A stretch of DNA of 64,000 nucleotides from Streptomyces lincolnensis (GTDB lineage: Bacteria > Actinomycetota > Actinomycetes > Streptomycetales > Streptomycetaceae): NCBI RefSeq assembly GCF_001685355.1, contig NZ_CP016438.1:4898001-4962000 (forward strand). Direction: 5' to 3'. Each line of letters starts with the position of its first letter. The stretch's first letter is position 1. A program made the position numbers and the translations under genes. The notes beneath the pieces were generated by a model, which worked only from the letters and a program-made list of their open reading frames with translations, was not told where the DNA came from and ran no database searches. Of this stretch, positions 42,962 to 51,033 are shown piece by piece.

Positions 42962-43486
42962 ATGGCCGAGCAGGCGCAGTACGAGGAGCTGATCCGTCAG
43001 TTCAGCGCCTTCGGCGCCGTGAAGCGGGAGCTGGGACGGATCATGCCGTCCGGCTGCCCGAGCGGTTCCGGCGCCGTGCTGACGCTGCTGGAGCGCCACG
43101 GGGACATGCGCATGAGCAAGCTCGCGGAGCTGCTCGCCGTGGACATGTCGGTCACCAGCCGCCATGTCGCCCACGTGGCCGAGCGGGGCTGGATCCAGCG
43201 CTCCCCCGACCCGGCCGACAAGCGCTCCCGCATCCTGCGCCTGACGCCCGCGGGCCGGGCGCAGCTGGAGGAGCTGTCCCGGCGGACCGGCCGGCTGCTG
43301 GCCGAGCGGCTGGGCGACTGGAGCGACGAGGAGGTGGCCCAGCTGACCGCGCTCATGGCGCGGCTGAGGGCGAGCTTCGACGACTGTCGTGCCGTGCCCG
43401 CCGCGCTCCCCGCCGACACCGAGCCCCGGCCCCCCGCATCCCCCGTTCTCGAACCGTCTCCCCGTACACCCGCGACCACCCAGTAA
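42962..43486 (+). CDS. MarR-family transcriptional regulator
   Basis: A 174-residue winged-helix regulator. The HTH is around LTLLERHGDMRMSKLAELLA then VDMSVTSRHVAHVAERGWIQ, and the wing SPDPADKRSRILRLTPAGRA is clear. After the core the C terminus carries a Pro-rich tail of about 30 residues. GGGAGG sits 5 bases before the ATG; a GTG one codon earlier is too close to it. It heads an operon with an MFS pump, 14 bases downstream, and paired operators lie upstream. Confidence 0.92.
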   Translation: MAEQAQYEELIRQFSAFGAVKRELGRIMPSGCPSGSGAVLTLLERHGDMRMSKLAELLAVDMSVTSRHVAHVAERGWIQRSPDPADKRSRILRLTPAGRAQLEELSRRTGRLLAERLGDWSDEEVAQLTALMARLRASFDDCRAVPAALPADTEPRPPASPVLEPSPRTPATTQ

Positions 43487-43500
43487 GAGAAGGAAGCTTC

Positions 43501-46035
43501 ATGGCAACGACCACACCGGCCGGTGTGCGGGCCCACGCCAGGCACTCGGGAGGGCCCCCCGCCGACGGCGCCCCGATGACGCACCGGCAGATCATGGAAG
43601 CGCTCTCCGGGCTGCTGCTCGGGATGTTCGTGGCGATCCTGTCGTCCACGATCGTCTCGAACGCCCTCCCGGAGATCATCGGCGACCTCGGCGGCGGCCA
43701 GTCCGCCTACACCTGGGTCGTCACCGCCGCACTGCTGTCGATGACCGCGTCCACCCCGCTGTGGGGCAAGCTCTCCGACCTGTACAGCAAGAAGGCGCTC
43801 GTCCAGATAGCCCTCGTCATCTACGTGCTGGGTTCGGCGGCGGCCGGTCTGTCGCACAACGCCGGCACGCTGATCGCCTTCCGCGTCGTGCAGGGCATCG
43901 GCGTCGGCGGTCTGTCCGCCCTCGCGCAGATCGTGATGGCGGCGATGATCTCCCCGCGTGAGCGCGGGCGTTACTCCGGCTACCTCGGCGCGACCTTCGC
44001 CGTCGCCACCGTCGGCGGCCCGCTGCTCGGCGGTGTCATCACCGACACCAGCTGGCTGGGCTGGCGCTGGTGCTTCTACGTCGGCGTGCCCTTCGCCGTG
44101 ATCGCGCTGATCGTGCTCCAGAAGACCCTGCACCTGCCGGTCGTCAAGCGTCAGGTCAAGGTCGACTGGGCCGGCGCGTTCTTCATCTCGGCCGCGGTCT
44201 CGCTGCTGCTGGTGTGGGTCACCTTCGCCGGTGACAAGTACGACTGGCTGTCCTGGCAGACGTACACGATGATCGGCGGCTCTATCCTGCTCGGCCTGGT
44301 CTTCGTGCTCGTCGAGACCAGGGCCAGCGAGCCGATCATCCCGCTGCGGCTGTTCCGCAACCGCACCATCACGCTGTCCTCGCTCGCCTCGATGTTCGTC
44401 GGCGTCGCGATGTTCTCCGGCACGGTCTTCTTCGCCCAGTACTTCCAGCTGGCCCGGGACAAGTCCCCGACCATGTCGGGTGTGCTGACGATCCCGATGA
44501 TCGCCGGTCTGTTCATCTCCTCCACCGTCTCCGGGCAGTTCATCACCCGCACCGGCCGCTGGAAGGCCTGGCTGGTCAGCGGTGGCGTGCTCATCACGGC
44601 GGGCCTCGGACTGCTGGGGACCATCCGGTACGACACCCCGTACTGGAAGATCGCGGTCTTCATGGGCCTGCTCGGTCTCGGTATCGGCATGATGATGCAG
44701 AACCTGGTGCTGTCCACGCAGAACCAGGTCGCCCCCGCCGACCTCGGCTCGGCCAGCTCCACGGTCACCTTCTTCCGGTCCCTCGGCGGTGCGATGGGCG
44801 TCTCGGCGCTCGGTGCCGTCATGGCCAACCGCATCACCGACTACGCCAAGGACGGCATCACCGACCTCGGCCCCAAGTACGCCTCCCTCGCGTCCGGTTC
44901 GAGCTCCACGGGCGAGATCCCGGACATGAGCAAGCTGCCCGCGCCGCTGCGCACGGTCATGGAGAGCGCGTACGGCCACGGCATCGCGGACGTGTTCCTG
45001 ATCGCCGGGGCACTGGCCGCCGTCGCCTTCCTCATCACGCTGTTCATCAAGGAGGTTCCGCTGAAGACCAAGGGCGCGCTGGCGCAGACCACCGCGGAGG
45101 AGACCCCGGCCCCGGCCCCCACCTCCGCCTCCGCCGCGGCTTCCGACAGGGAGCGCGTCCCGAGCTGGGCCGTCGCCGAGTCCGCCACGGAGAGCGCCGA
45201 CACCGGTGCCGAGGGCATGCAGCGGCTCGCGGCCGTGGCCACGATCGCCCGGCCCGAGGAGGCCGCCGGCTCCGGCGGTGTCCCCGTGCACGGCTTCGTG
45301 CGGGGCGCGGAGAGCGCGCCGGTGCCGCAGGCGGCGGTGACGCTGATCTCGCTGGGCGGACGGCAGTTGGGCCGCGCGGTCGCGCAGGCCGACGGGTCCT
45401 ACGCGCTGAGCGTCCCCGGAGCGGGCTCCTACGTCCTGATCGCCTCCGCCGACGGGTTCCAGCCGCAGGCCTCCACCGTCGTGGTGGCCGACGAGCCGGT
45501 GTCGTACGACATCCTGCTCAGCGGCACCAGCGGGCTGAACGGTCTGGTGCGGGCCGCCCGGAACGGGGAGGCCGTCAAGGGCGCGATGGTCATCGTCACC
45601 GATGTGCGCGGGGACCTGCTGGCCACCGGATCCACCGGTGAGCAGGGCGAGTTCGCCTTCGCCGAGCTGGTGCCGGGTCCGGTGACCGTCGCCGTCAACG
45701 CCGCCGGGTTCCGGCCGCAGGCCCTGCCCGTCGAGGTCGGCGGGACCGGGGTCACCCGGATCGAGGTCGACCTCGACGCCGGAGCGCACCTCCAGGGTGT
45801 CGTACGGGCACCGCACGGTCCCCTCGGCGACGCCCGGGTGACCCTGGTCGACGCGGCGGGCAACGTGGTCGGCACCGCCACCACGGGTCCCGACGGGGCG
45901 TACGCCTTCACCGATCTGGACGGCGGCGACTACACGGTCATCGCGACCGGCTACCCGCCGGTGGCGACGGCGCTGACGGTCGGCGGCCGCGGGGTCGACG
46001 ACCACGACATCGAACTCGCCCACCACAGCGAGTAG
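43501..46035 (+). CDS. DHA2-family MFS pump with C-terminal carboxypeptidase-regulatory-like repeats
   Basis: An 844-residue protein. Residues 30-540 are a 14-TM drug:H+ antiporter (DHA2/EmrB-type): start MTHRQIMEALSGLLLGMFVA, motif A-like GKLSDLYSKKAL, motif C region GYLGATFAVATVGGPLLGGV. After an acidic/Ala-rich linker (550-600) come three carboxypeptidase-regulatory/CnaB-type beta domains: HGFVRGAESAPVPQAAVTLI, NGLVRAARNGEAVKGAMVIV, QGVVRAPHGPLGDARVTLVD. With even TM number both ends are cytoplasmic, so the beta tail is probably inside. This fusion is unusual for MFS proteins. The yceI-like gene downstream carries the same type of domain. Confidence 0.9.
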   Translation: MATTTPAGVRAHARHSGGPPADGAPMTHRQIMEALSGLLLGMFVAILSSTIVSNALPEIIGDLGGGQSAYTWVVTAALLSMTASTPLWGKLSDLYSKKALVQIALVIYVLGSAAAGLSHNAGTLIAFRVVQGIGVGGLSALAQIVMAAMISPRERGRYSGYLGATFAVATVGGPLLGGVITDTSWLGWRWCFYVGVPFAVIALIVLQKTLHLPVVKRQVKVDWAGAFFISAAVSLLLVWVTFAGDKYDWLSWQTYTMIGGSILLGLVFVLVETRASEPIIPLRLFRNRTITLSSLASMFVGVAMFSGTVFFAQYFQLARDKSPTMSGVLTIPMIAGLFISSTVSGQFITRTGRWKAWLVSGGVLITAGLGLLGTIRYDTPYWKIAVFMGLLGLGIGMMMQNLVLSTQNQVAPADLGSASSTVTFFRSLGGAMGVSALGAVMANRITDYAKDGITDLGPKYASLASGSSSTGEIPDMSKLPAPLRTVMESAYGHGIADVFLIAGALAAVAFLITLFIKEVPLKTKGALAQTTAEETPAPAPTSASAAASDRERVPSWAVAESATESADTGAEGMQRLAAVATIARPEEAAGSGGVPVHGFVRGAESAPVPQAAVTLISLGGRQLGRAVAQADGSYALSVPGAGSYVLIASADGFQPQASTVVVADEPVSYDILLSGTSGLNGLVRAARNGEAVKGAMVIVTDVRGDLLATGSTGEQGEFAFAELVPGPVTVAVNAAGFRPQALPVEVGGTGVTRIEVDLDAGAHLQGVVRAPHGPLGDARVTLVDAAGNVVGTATTGPDGAYAFTDLDGGDYTVIATGYPPVATALTVGGRGVDDHDIELAHHSE

Positions 46036-46130
46036 TTCGGACCCCGGCCCGTGGCGGTGGGCGCGCACTTCGAGCGGAGGTGCGCGAGGCCCGCTCGCCA
46101 CGGGCCGGTCTCATGCGAGGAGTTGACGAG

Positions 46131-46952
46131 ATGGGACTGACCGCGAAGATCCGTACGCGGGACGGCTGGGCCGTGTCGCACGCGGTCGTCACGGTGACCG
46201 ACATGACCGGCTCGCAGGTGCTGCGCGCCGAGGCGGACGGTGAGGGCGCCGTACGGGACGAGACCGCTCTGGCGCCGGGGGCGTACACCGTGATCGTCAC
46301 GGCCGTCGGGTACGCGCCGGCCGCCTCCAGCGCGATCGTCACCGCGAGCGGGCGGGCCGAGGTCGGCACGGTGACCCTGGCCCGGCAGGGCGGCACCGAG
46401 CTGCCCCCGCCCGGGCCCTGGACGATCGACCCGGCGCACTCCGGGGTGGCCGCGGTCGCCCAGCACCTGGGGATCTCCAGTGTGCGCGGCCGGTTCACGG
46501 AGTTCTCCGGGGTGATCGAGGTCGCGCCGGACGACGTGACCAGGTCCCGGGTGGAGGCGGTGATCCGGGCCGCGTCCATCGACACCGGCAACGGCATGCG
46601 GGACACCCACCTGAGGTCGGCGGACTTCCTGGACGTCGAGCGGTTCCCGGAGCTGACCTACCGGTCCACGGGGCTCACCCCGGCCGGGTCCGACCGCTGG
46701 ACCGTGCACGGCGAGCTGAGCCTGCACGGCGTGGTGCGGCCGGTCGACGTGGACCTCGCCTACCTGGGCACGGGCGCGGACCCCTGGGGCGGCACCCGGG
46801 CGGCCTTCCGGGCCACGGCCGAGCTGCACCGGGAGGACTTCGCCATGAACTACAACCAGGTCGTCCAGGCCGGTATCGCCGCCATCGGCACGACGCTCAG
46901 GGTGGAGCTGGACATCCAGGCCGTGCAGGGGGAGTCGCTGCCGCAGGGCTGA
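46131..46952 (+). CDS. YceI-family protein with N-terminal carboxypeptidase-regulatory-like domain
   Basis: A 273-residue protein. Residues 1-90 form a beta domain (AKIRTRDGWAVSHAVVTVTD, APGAYTVIVTAVGYAPA) like the repeats of the upstream pump. Residues 100-270 are a YceI lipocalin-like barrel (WTIDPAHSGVAAVAQHLGIS, SADFLDVERFPELTYRST, LSLHGVVRPVDVDL). YceI barrels bind isoprenoid or other hydrophobic molecules. No signal peptide is present, so it is cytoplasmic here. GAGGAG lies 8 bases before the ATG. Shared beta domain and order suggest it docks to or feeds the pump. Confidence 0.88.
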   Translation: MGLTAKIRTRDGWAVSHAVVTVTDMTGSQVLRAEADGEGAVRDETALAPGAYTVIVTAVGYAPAASSAIVTASGRAEVGTVTLARQGGTELPPPGPWTIDPAHSGVAAVAQHLGISSVRGRFTEFSGVIEVAPDDVTRSRVEAVIRAASIDTGNGMRDTHLRSADFLDVERFPELTYRSTGLTPAGSDRWTVHGELSLHGVVRPVDVDLAYLGTGADPWGGTRAAFRATAELHREDFAMNYNQVVQAGIAAIGTTLRVELDIQAVQGESLPQG

Positions 46953-46967
46953 GGGCCCCGGGCCCGC

Positions 46968-47357
46968 TCACATCAGCCCGACGATGCGGGGCGGGGCGAA
47001 CAGATGGCGGGCGCGGTGCTCCTCGGCCACCATGACGGCGCCCTGGAGCAGGTCGGGGCTGCTGCGGGCCCTGCGGTCCACGGACTCCCGGTGCTCGGCG
47101 CAGGTACGGCAGGAGGGGTCGTAGTCGGGCAGCGCGTCGCGGTGCGCGTCGGCCAGATGACGGCTCAGGCTGATCTGCGTCCCGACGATGCTGTCGGTGA
47201 CGTCCCAGTCGACGCCGGGGTCCTCGGCGGTCAGCCCGGCGATGACGGCCTGTACGTGCTTCATCGCCTCGTAGCGGCGGACGCACTCGGTGCAGTCCCA
47301 CATCCACGCGGGCGGCAGCGGCCACTGGTCCTCGGGTCCGAGGTCCGATGCGCTCAT
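46968..47357 (-). CDS. small Cys-pair protein, hypothetical
   Basis: A 129-residue protein with CTEC in WMWDCTECVRRYEAMK and CRTC in PSCRTCAEHRESVDRR, which could bind one zinc. The middle is helical (HVQAVIAGLTAEDPGVDWDV). The rest is Arg-rich and ends HLFAPPRIVGLM. It resembles a conserved Streptomyces protein without a known role. It is convergent with the yceI-like gene. The ATG at 47357 is the only fitting start. Confidence 0.7.
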   Translation of the reverse strand: MSASDLGPEDQWPLPPAWMWDCTECVRRYEAMKHVQAVIAGLTAEDPGVDWDVTDSIVGTQISLSRHLADAHRDALPDYDPSCRTCAEHRESVDRRARSSPDLLQGAVMVAEEHRARHLFAPPRIVGLM

Positions 47358-47443
47358 GGGAAAACGGTAGGGGGTCGGGCAAGGCCCGCGCAGGCGTCCG
47401 CGCGAACCCGCCGCCACGACGATCCCGCCGCGCGGGGGCGCCC

Positions 47444-48160
47444 TCAGCCGCGGCCGTTGCGCGCGTCCGTCGGCCGGCCGTTGCCGCTGACCCGGTCCAC
47501 CAGGTCGGTGCACAGGTCCCGGAGCTTGACGTTGCGGTCCTGCGAGACCCGGCGCAGCCGGTCCAGGGCGATCTGGGCGTCGATCCGCTCGCGGGCCATC
47601 AGGATGCCGATCGCCTGGTCGATGACGCTGCGGGAGAGCAGGGCGGTGCGCACGTCGGCGGTGGACTCGTGGCGGCGCTCGACACGCAGGGCCACGTTGA
47701 TCGCGTCGGCCGCCCGGACCGCGAACGCACGGGCGGCGTCCCGGCCCCGGCCCAGCGCGTCGGGCTCGACGCCGTAGAGGTTGAGCGCGGCGCCTCTCTC
47801 GCCCTCCACGTCGATCGGCACCGCCAGCACCGAGCGCACCCCGGCGGAGACCGCGTACGAGGTGTAGGTGGGCCAGCGGGTCTCCACGGCCAGGTCGGGG
47901 GCGTACTGCTCGGCGTTGGTCGCGGCGGCCTCCACACACGGCCCCGAGCCGTTCTCGTACTGGCGCATGTCGAGGCCGCCGGGCAGGCCGCTGCTGCCGG
48001 CCAGGGTCAGCAGCCGGTCGGCGCGGCGCACCGTGATGCTGCACGCGGCCGCTCCGGGCACCGCCTGCACCGCGCGGTCGGTGAGATCGCGCAGCAGCGT
48101 GTCGAGACCGCTGCTGCGCACGATGGCCATTTCCAGCGTGTCGGGCGTGTCAGGGCTCAT
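47444..48160 (-). CDS. GAF-ANTAR regulatory protein
   Basis: A 238-residue protein. The GAF domain (residues 15-150: AACSITVRRADRLLTLAGSS, GPCVEAAATNAEQYAPDL, VLAVPIDVEGERGAALNLY) precedes an ANTAR domain (LLSRSVIDQAIGILMARERI then LRRVSQDRNVKLRDLCTDLV). ANTAR domains bind tandem hexaloop RNA hairpins and prevent termination. The GAF domain would sense a small molecule. A paralogue lies just upstream on the same strand, so this is one of a pair. Confidence 0.9.
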   Translation of the reverse strand: MSPDTPDTLEMAIVRSSGLDTLLRDLTDRAVQAVPGAAACSITVRRADRLLTLAGSSGLPGGLDMRQYENGSGPCVEAAATNAEQYAPDLAVETRWPTYTSYAVSAGVRSVLAVPIDVEGERGAALNLYGVEPDALGRGRDAARAFAVRAADAINVALRVERRHESTADVRTALLSRSVIDQAIGILMARERIDAQIALDRLRRVSQDRNVKLRDLCTDLVDRVSGNGRPTDARNGRG

Positions 48161-48214
48161 GACCGTACGGATATCCCGTCAACGGCCGTTAACGCCCCGG
48201 GCCGCCCCAACCGT

Positions 48215-48937
48215 TCATGTGGCGTTGTTCGCATCGACGATGCGGCGGGCGAGGTCGCGCAACTTGATGTTCTCCCGCTGCGAGGCCTTCACCAGGGACT
48301 CGAAGGCCTCCGCCGCGTCCATGGTCATGCGCTCCATCAGGATCCCGGTGGCCTGCCCGATCAGGTCCCGGGTCCGCATGGCCTCCGTCAGCTGCTCCCG
48401 TACGGTGGCCGAGTCCAGGGCGAGGCTGACGTGCGCGGTGAACAGCCGGCCGACCCGGGTGGCCGCCTCGTCGAAGACGCGCGGCTTGCGGGCGTACGCC
48501 GTGAGCACGGTCAGCCGGCGGCGGTCGGCGCGCAGCCGCAGCGACAGCGCCGAGCGCAGGCCCAGGTCCGACAGCATCCGCCCGCCGTCGTCGGCCTCGC
48601 TGTCCTTCACGCGTACGACGGGCGCGGTCCACAGGTCGTCCCAGTACGGGGGCCGGTCGCGGTCCGTGTGCCCGGACTCGGCCGAACGCACGACCTCGTC
48701 GGTCCAGGCGACCGTACGGCGGTGGTGGGGGCGTTCGATCACCGAGATACCGGCGTGGTCGGCACCGGGCAGGAGGTGCACGGCGAGGCGGACCGCGGTA
48801 CGCAGGGTGCTCTGCGGAGTGGCCGTGTCGTGCAGTTGCTGAGCTGCCACCGTCAGCGCTTCCGCCAGATCGAAACCGGCAGAAAAAAGGGGCAAATCAG
48901 GAAACTCGGACGCAGCCACCACGAACCTCTTCGGCAT
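48215..48937 (-). CDS. GAF-ANTAR regulatory protein, second copy
   Basis: A 240-residue protein of the same architecture: GAF (HAGISVIERPHHRRTVAWTD, LGLRSALSLRLRADRRRLTV) and C-terminal ANTAR (DLIGQATGILMERMTMDAAE then LVKASQRENIKLRDLARRIV). The start at MPKRFVVAA was preferred over an upstream ATG that reads as non-coding. It is first of two ANTAR genes 54 bases apart, likely co-transcribed. The RNA targets are not in view; no matching dual-hairpin leader is recognised nearby. Confidence 0.9.
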   Translation of the reverse strand: MPKRFVVAASEFPDLPLFSAGFDLAEALTVAAQQLHDTATPQSTLRTAVRLAVHLLPGADHAGISVIERPHHRRTVAWTDEVVRSAESGHTDRDRPPYWDDLWTAPVVRVKDSEADDGGRMLSDLGLRSALSLRLRADRRRLTVLTAYARKPRVFDEAATRVGRLFTAHVSLALDSATVREQLTEAMRTRDLIGQATGILMERMTMDAAEAFESLVKASQRENIKLRDLARRIVDANNAT

Positions 48938-49155
48938 GCACGGCCAACGACCGTGCGCAGGAGAGCTCCGCAGCACATTCCCGACTGCGAGCACAGGACG
49001 GACAGCACTTTATCTGCTCCGTTGCGTCCAAGTGACGTTCGGCCGACCAAGGCGGGAACCACTTCCGGACGCCTTCTCCCCGTGGTGGAATGGTGGGGAC
49101 ATGGTCAGGAAGTGGCCGCTCCGGAATCCGGACGATCGTCTACCAGGTGAGCGCC

Positions 49156-49521
49156 ATGACCTTCCTCCCGAATCCGTGCGAGCTGCGCGGTCTGCGTGAT
49201 CTGCCCGGCTGCACCACCCTTCTCGCCCTGCCTCCCGAGATCGACCTCTGCAACGCGGCGCCGCTGTTCGACCGTGTCATGACCGCCGTGGACGCCCGCG
49301 GCGACCGGCTGCGGCTCCTGGTCCTGGACCTGACCGCCACGCACTTCATGGACACCCAGGGCGCCCGTCTCGTCGACGACGTCCGCCGCCGCCTCCGGCC
49401 CGGCGTGCGGTGCGTGGTGGCCGCGGATCCCGAGGGCGTGTGCCGCCGCGTCATGGAGCTGACCGGGCTACGGCGGGACGTGCCGGTGTACGACGGCCTG
49501 GACGAGGCCCTGGCGTCCTGA
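49156..49521 (+). CDS. STAS-domain anti-sigma-factor antagonist-like protein
   Basis: A 121-residue STAS domain: LLALPPEIDLCNAAPLFDRV, LLVLDLTATHFMDTQGARLV, RCVVAADPEGVCRRVMELTG. The phospho-Ser/Thr site region TATHFMDTQGAR has Thr where Ser is common, so phosphorylation is possible. AGGTGA lies 6 bases before the ATG. It is divergent from the ANTAR pair. No cognate kinase is beside it; the HATPase at 15 kb is far away. Confidence 0.85.
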   Translation: MTFLPNPCELRGLRDLPGCTTLLALPPEIDLCNAAPLFDRVMTAVDARGDRLRLLVLDLTATHFMDTQGARLVDDVRRRLRPGVRCVVAADPEGVCRRVMELTGLRRDVPVYDGLDEALAS

Positions 49522-49554
49522 CCACCGAAGGCTCCGGCGTCCTAAGGTGGGCCC

Positions 49555-50028
49555 ATGGCACCGAACATCGCGACGAACCAGGCTGTTTCCCTCGACGAGT
49601 TGCTGGACTTCGTACGGCCCCGGCACCGGGCCGTGCTGCTGACGCGGCGCGGGGACGGCTCTCCGCAGGCCTCTCCGCTCACCTGCGGGGTCGACGACTC
49701 GGGCCGGATCGTCGTCTCCACCTACCCCGAGCGGGCCAAGACCCGTAACGCCAAGCGGGACGAGCGGGTGAGCCTGCTCGTGCTGAGCGACGACTGGAAC
49801 GGGCCGTGGGTGCAGGTGGACGGGACCGCCGAGGTGCTCGACTCCCCCGAGTCCGTGGAGCCCTTGGTGGAGTACTACCGGAACATCGCCGGCGAGCACC
49901 CCGACTGGGACGAGTACCGGGAGGCGATGGTCAAGCAGGGCAAGTCGATCATCCGGGTCACGCCGGAGCGGTGGGGGCCGGTCGCCACGGGCGGTTTCCC
50001 GGCGCGGTTGGCTTCGCCGGACGCGTGA
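49555..50028 (+). CDS. PPOX-class F420-dependent oxidoreductase
   Basis: A 157-residue split-barrel flavoprotein of the PPOX/FDOR type. The pattern RHRAVLLTRRGDGSPQASPL, VVSTYPERAKTRNAKRDERV, and GPWVQVDGTAEVLD is typical of F420-binding members. These reduce or oxidise small molecules in the cytosol. The substrate is unknown. It follows the STAS gene by 33 bases on the same strand. Confidence 0.9.
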   Translation: MAPNIATNQAVSLDELLDFVRPRHRAVLLTRRGDGSPQASPLTCGVDDSGRIVVSTYPERAKTRNAKRDERVSLLVLSDDWNGPWVQVDGTAEVLDSPESVEPLVEYYRNIAGEHPDWDEYREAMVKQGKSIIRVTPERWGPVATGGFPARLASPDA

Positions 50029-50061
50029 GAGCTCGGGGCGTGGCGGTTCGTGGGCGACTGC

Positions 50062-50129
50062 GGGTTCGTTGTGGCTGGTCGCGCCCACGCGGCGGAGCCG
50101 CAGATCGACACAGCCCCGCGCCCCTTAGG
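50062..50129 (+). repeat. inverted repeat, left copy (flanks tetR)
   Basis: This copy reads GGGTTCGTTGTGGCTGGTCG then CGCCCACGCGGCGGAGCCGC. It matches, in reverse complement, the copy at 50934-51001: one change over 54 bases, then about three over the next 14. It lies between the F420-protein gene and the tetR 3' end. The sequence looks like the dispersed intergenic repeat family of Streptomyces (from memory). Confidence 0.85.
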
Positions 50130-50134
50130 TGGGT

Positions 50135-50902
50135 TCACTCTCCCCTTGTCACCATCGCCTCGATGCCCGCCACCAGGAGTTCCAGGGCGAAGGTGAAGTC
50201 CCGGTCCATCATCTCCTGGACCGTGTCGCCGCCCCGGGCCCGCATGATCTCGGCGGACTCCTGGAGGACTTCGGAGGCTTCGGCCACGCCCGAGAAGTCG
50301 TCCAGAGAGGTGCGGAAGTACTCGTCGGGGGTCATGCCCGTGTCGGTGACGCGCGTGTGGAAATGGCCCTCGATGGTGCCGTAGCCGTAGACGAACTGGA
50401 AGACGGCCGAGATGGCGCCGGTGACGCGGTGGACGGGCAGGCCGGTCCTGCGGATGACCTGCTGGACGGTGCGCGCGAAGGCCAGGTGGTGGGGGCCGAT
50501 GTTGAGGAACCGTCCGACCAGCGGGGACACCCAGGGGTGACGGACCAGCATGGTCCGGTACTCCTGGGCCAGGACGCGCAGTTGGTCGCGCCAGTCCTCG
50601 TCCGCCGTCGCGTCGGGCAGCCCCATCTCCGCCATGACCCTGTCCAGGGCGAGTTCGAGCAGGTCGTCCTTGGTGTCGACGTACCAGTAGACGGACATCG
50701 CGGTCACGTTCAGCTCCGCGGCCAGCCGCCGCATCGAGAACTTGGCCAGGCCCTCCGTGTCCAGCAGCCGCACGCTCACCTCGGTGATGCGCTCCCGGTC
50801 CAGCCCCGACGGCTGCCCGCCGCCCCGCCCGCTCCGGCGCGCCTTGCCCTGGAGCCAGACACTGGTCCGGCTCCCGGCCTGCTGCCGGCCTGCGTTCGCC
50901 AT
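50135..50902 (-). CDS. TetR-family transcriptional regulator
   Basis: A 255-residue regulator. The N-terminal HTH (LDRERITEVSVRLLDTEGLA, SMRRLAAELNVTAMSVYWYV) resembles the TetR_C_1 subgroup that includes TetR itself, with a long C-terminal ligand domain. AGGAAGG lies 6 bases before the ATG. An MFS pump gene lies upstream on the same strand, and an operator-like palindrome lies at the pump's promoter, so it likely represses the pump. A 68-bp inverted repeat stands on both sides of this gene. Confidence 0.9.
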   Translation of the reverse strand: MANAGRQQAGSRTSVWLQGKARRSGRGGGQPSGLDRERITEVSVRLLDTEGLAKFSMRRLAAELNVTAMSVYWYVDTKDDLLELALDRVMAEMGLPDATADEDWRDQLRVLAQEYRTMLVRHPWVSPLVGRFLNIGPHHLAFARTVQQVIRRTGLPVHRVTGAISAVFQFVYGYGTIEGHFHTRVTDTGMTPDEYFRTSLDDFSGVAEASEVLQESAEIMRARGGDTVQEMMDRDFTFALELLVAGIEAMVTRGE

Positions 50903-50933
50903 GGCGCACCTTCCTGGATGTGTGGTCACCACC

Positions 50934-51001
50934 CCTGAGGGGAGCGAGGCTGTGTCGATCTGCGGCTCCGCCGCGTGGGCGCGACCAGCCACAACGTACC
51001 C
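50934..51001 (-). repeat. inverted repeat, right copy (flanks tetR)
   Basis: Reverse complement of the copy at 50062-50129. It lies between the MFS stop (51034) and the tetR start (50902), thus in the spacer of this two-gene unit. The pair, facing inward, spans 940 bases containing only tetR. Confidence 0.85.
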
Positions 51002-51033
51002 GTAGCCGCAGGCGGGCCCCACGCACCGAGTTC

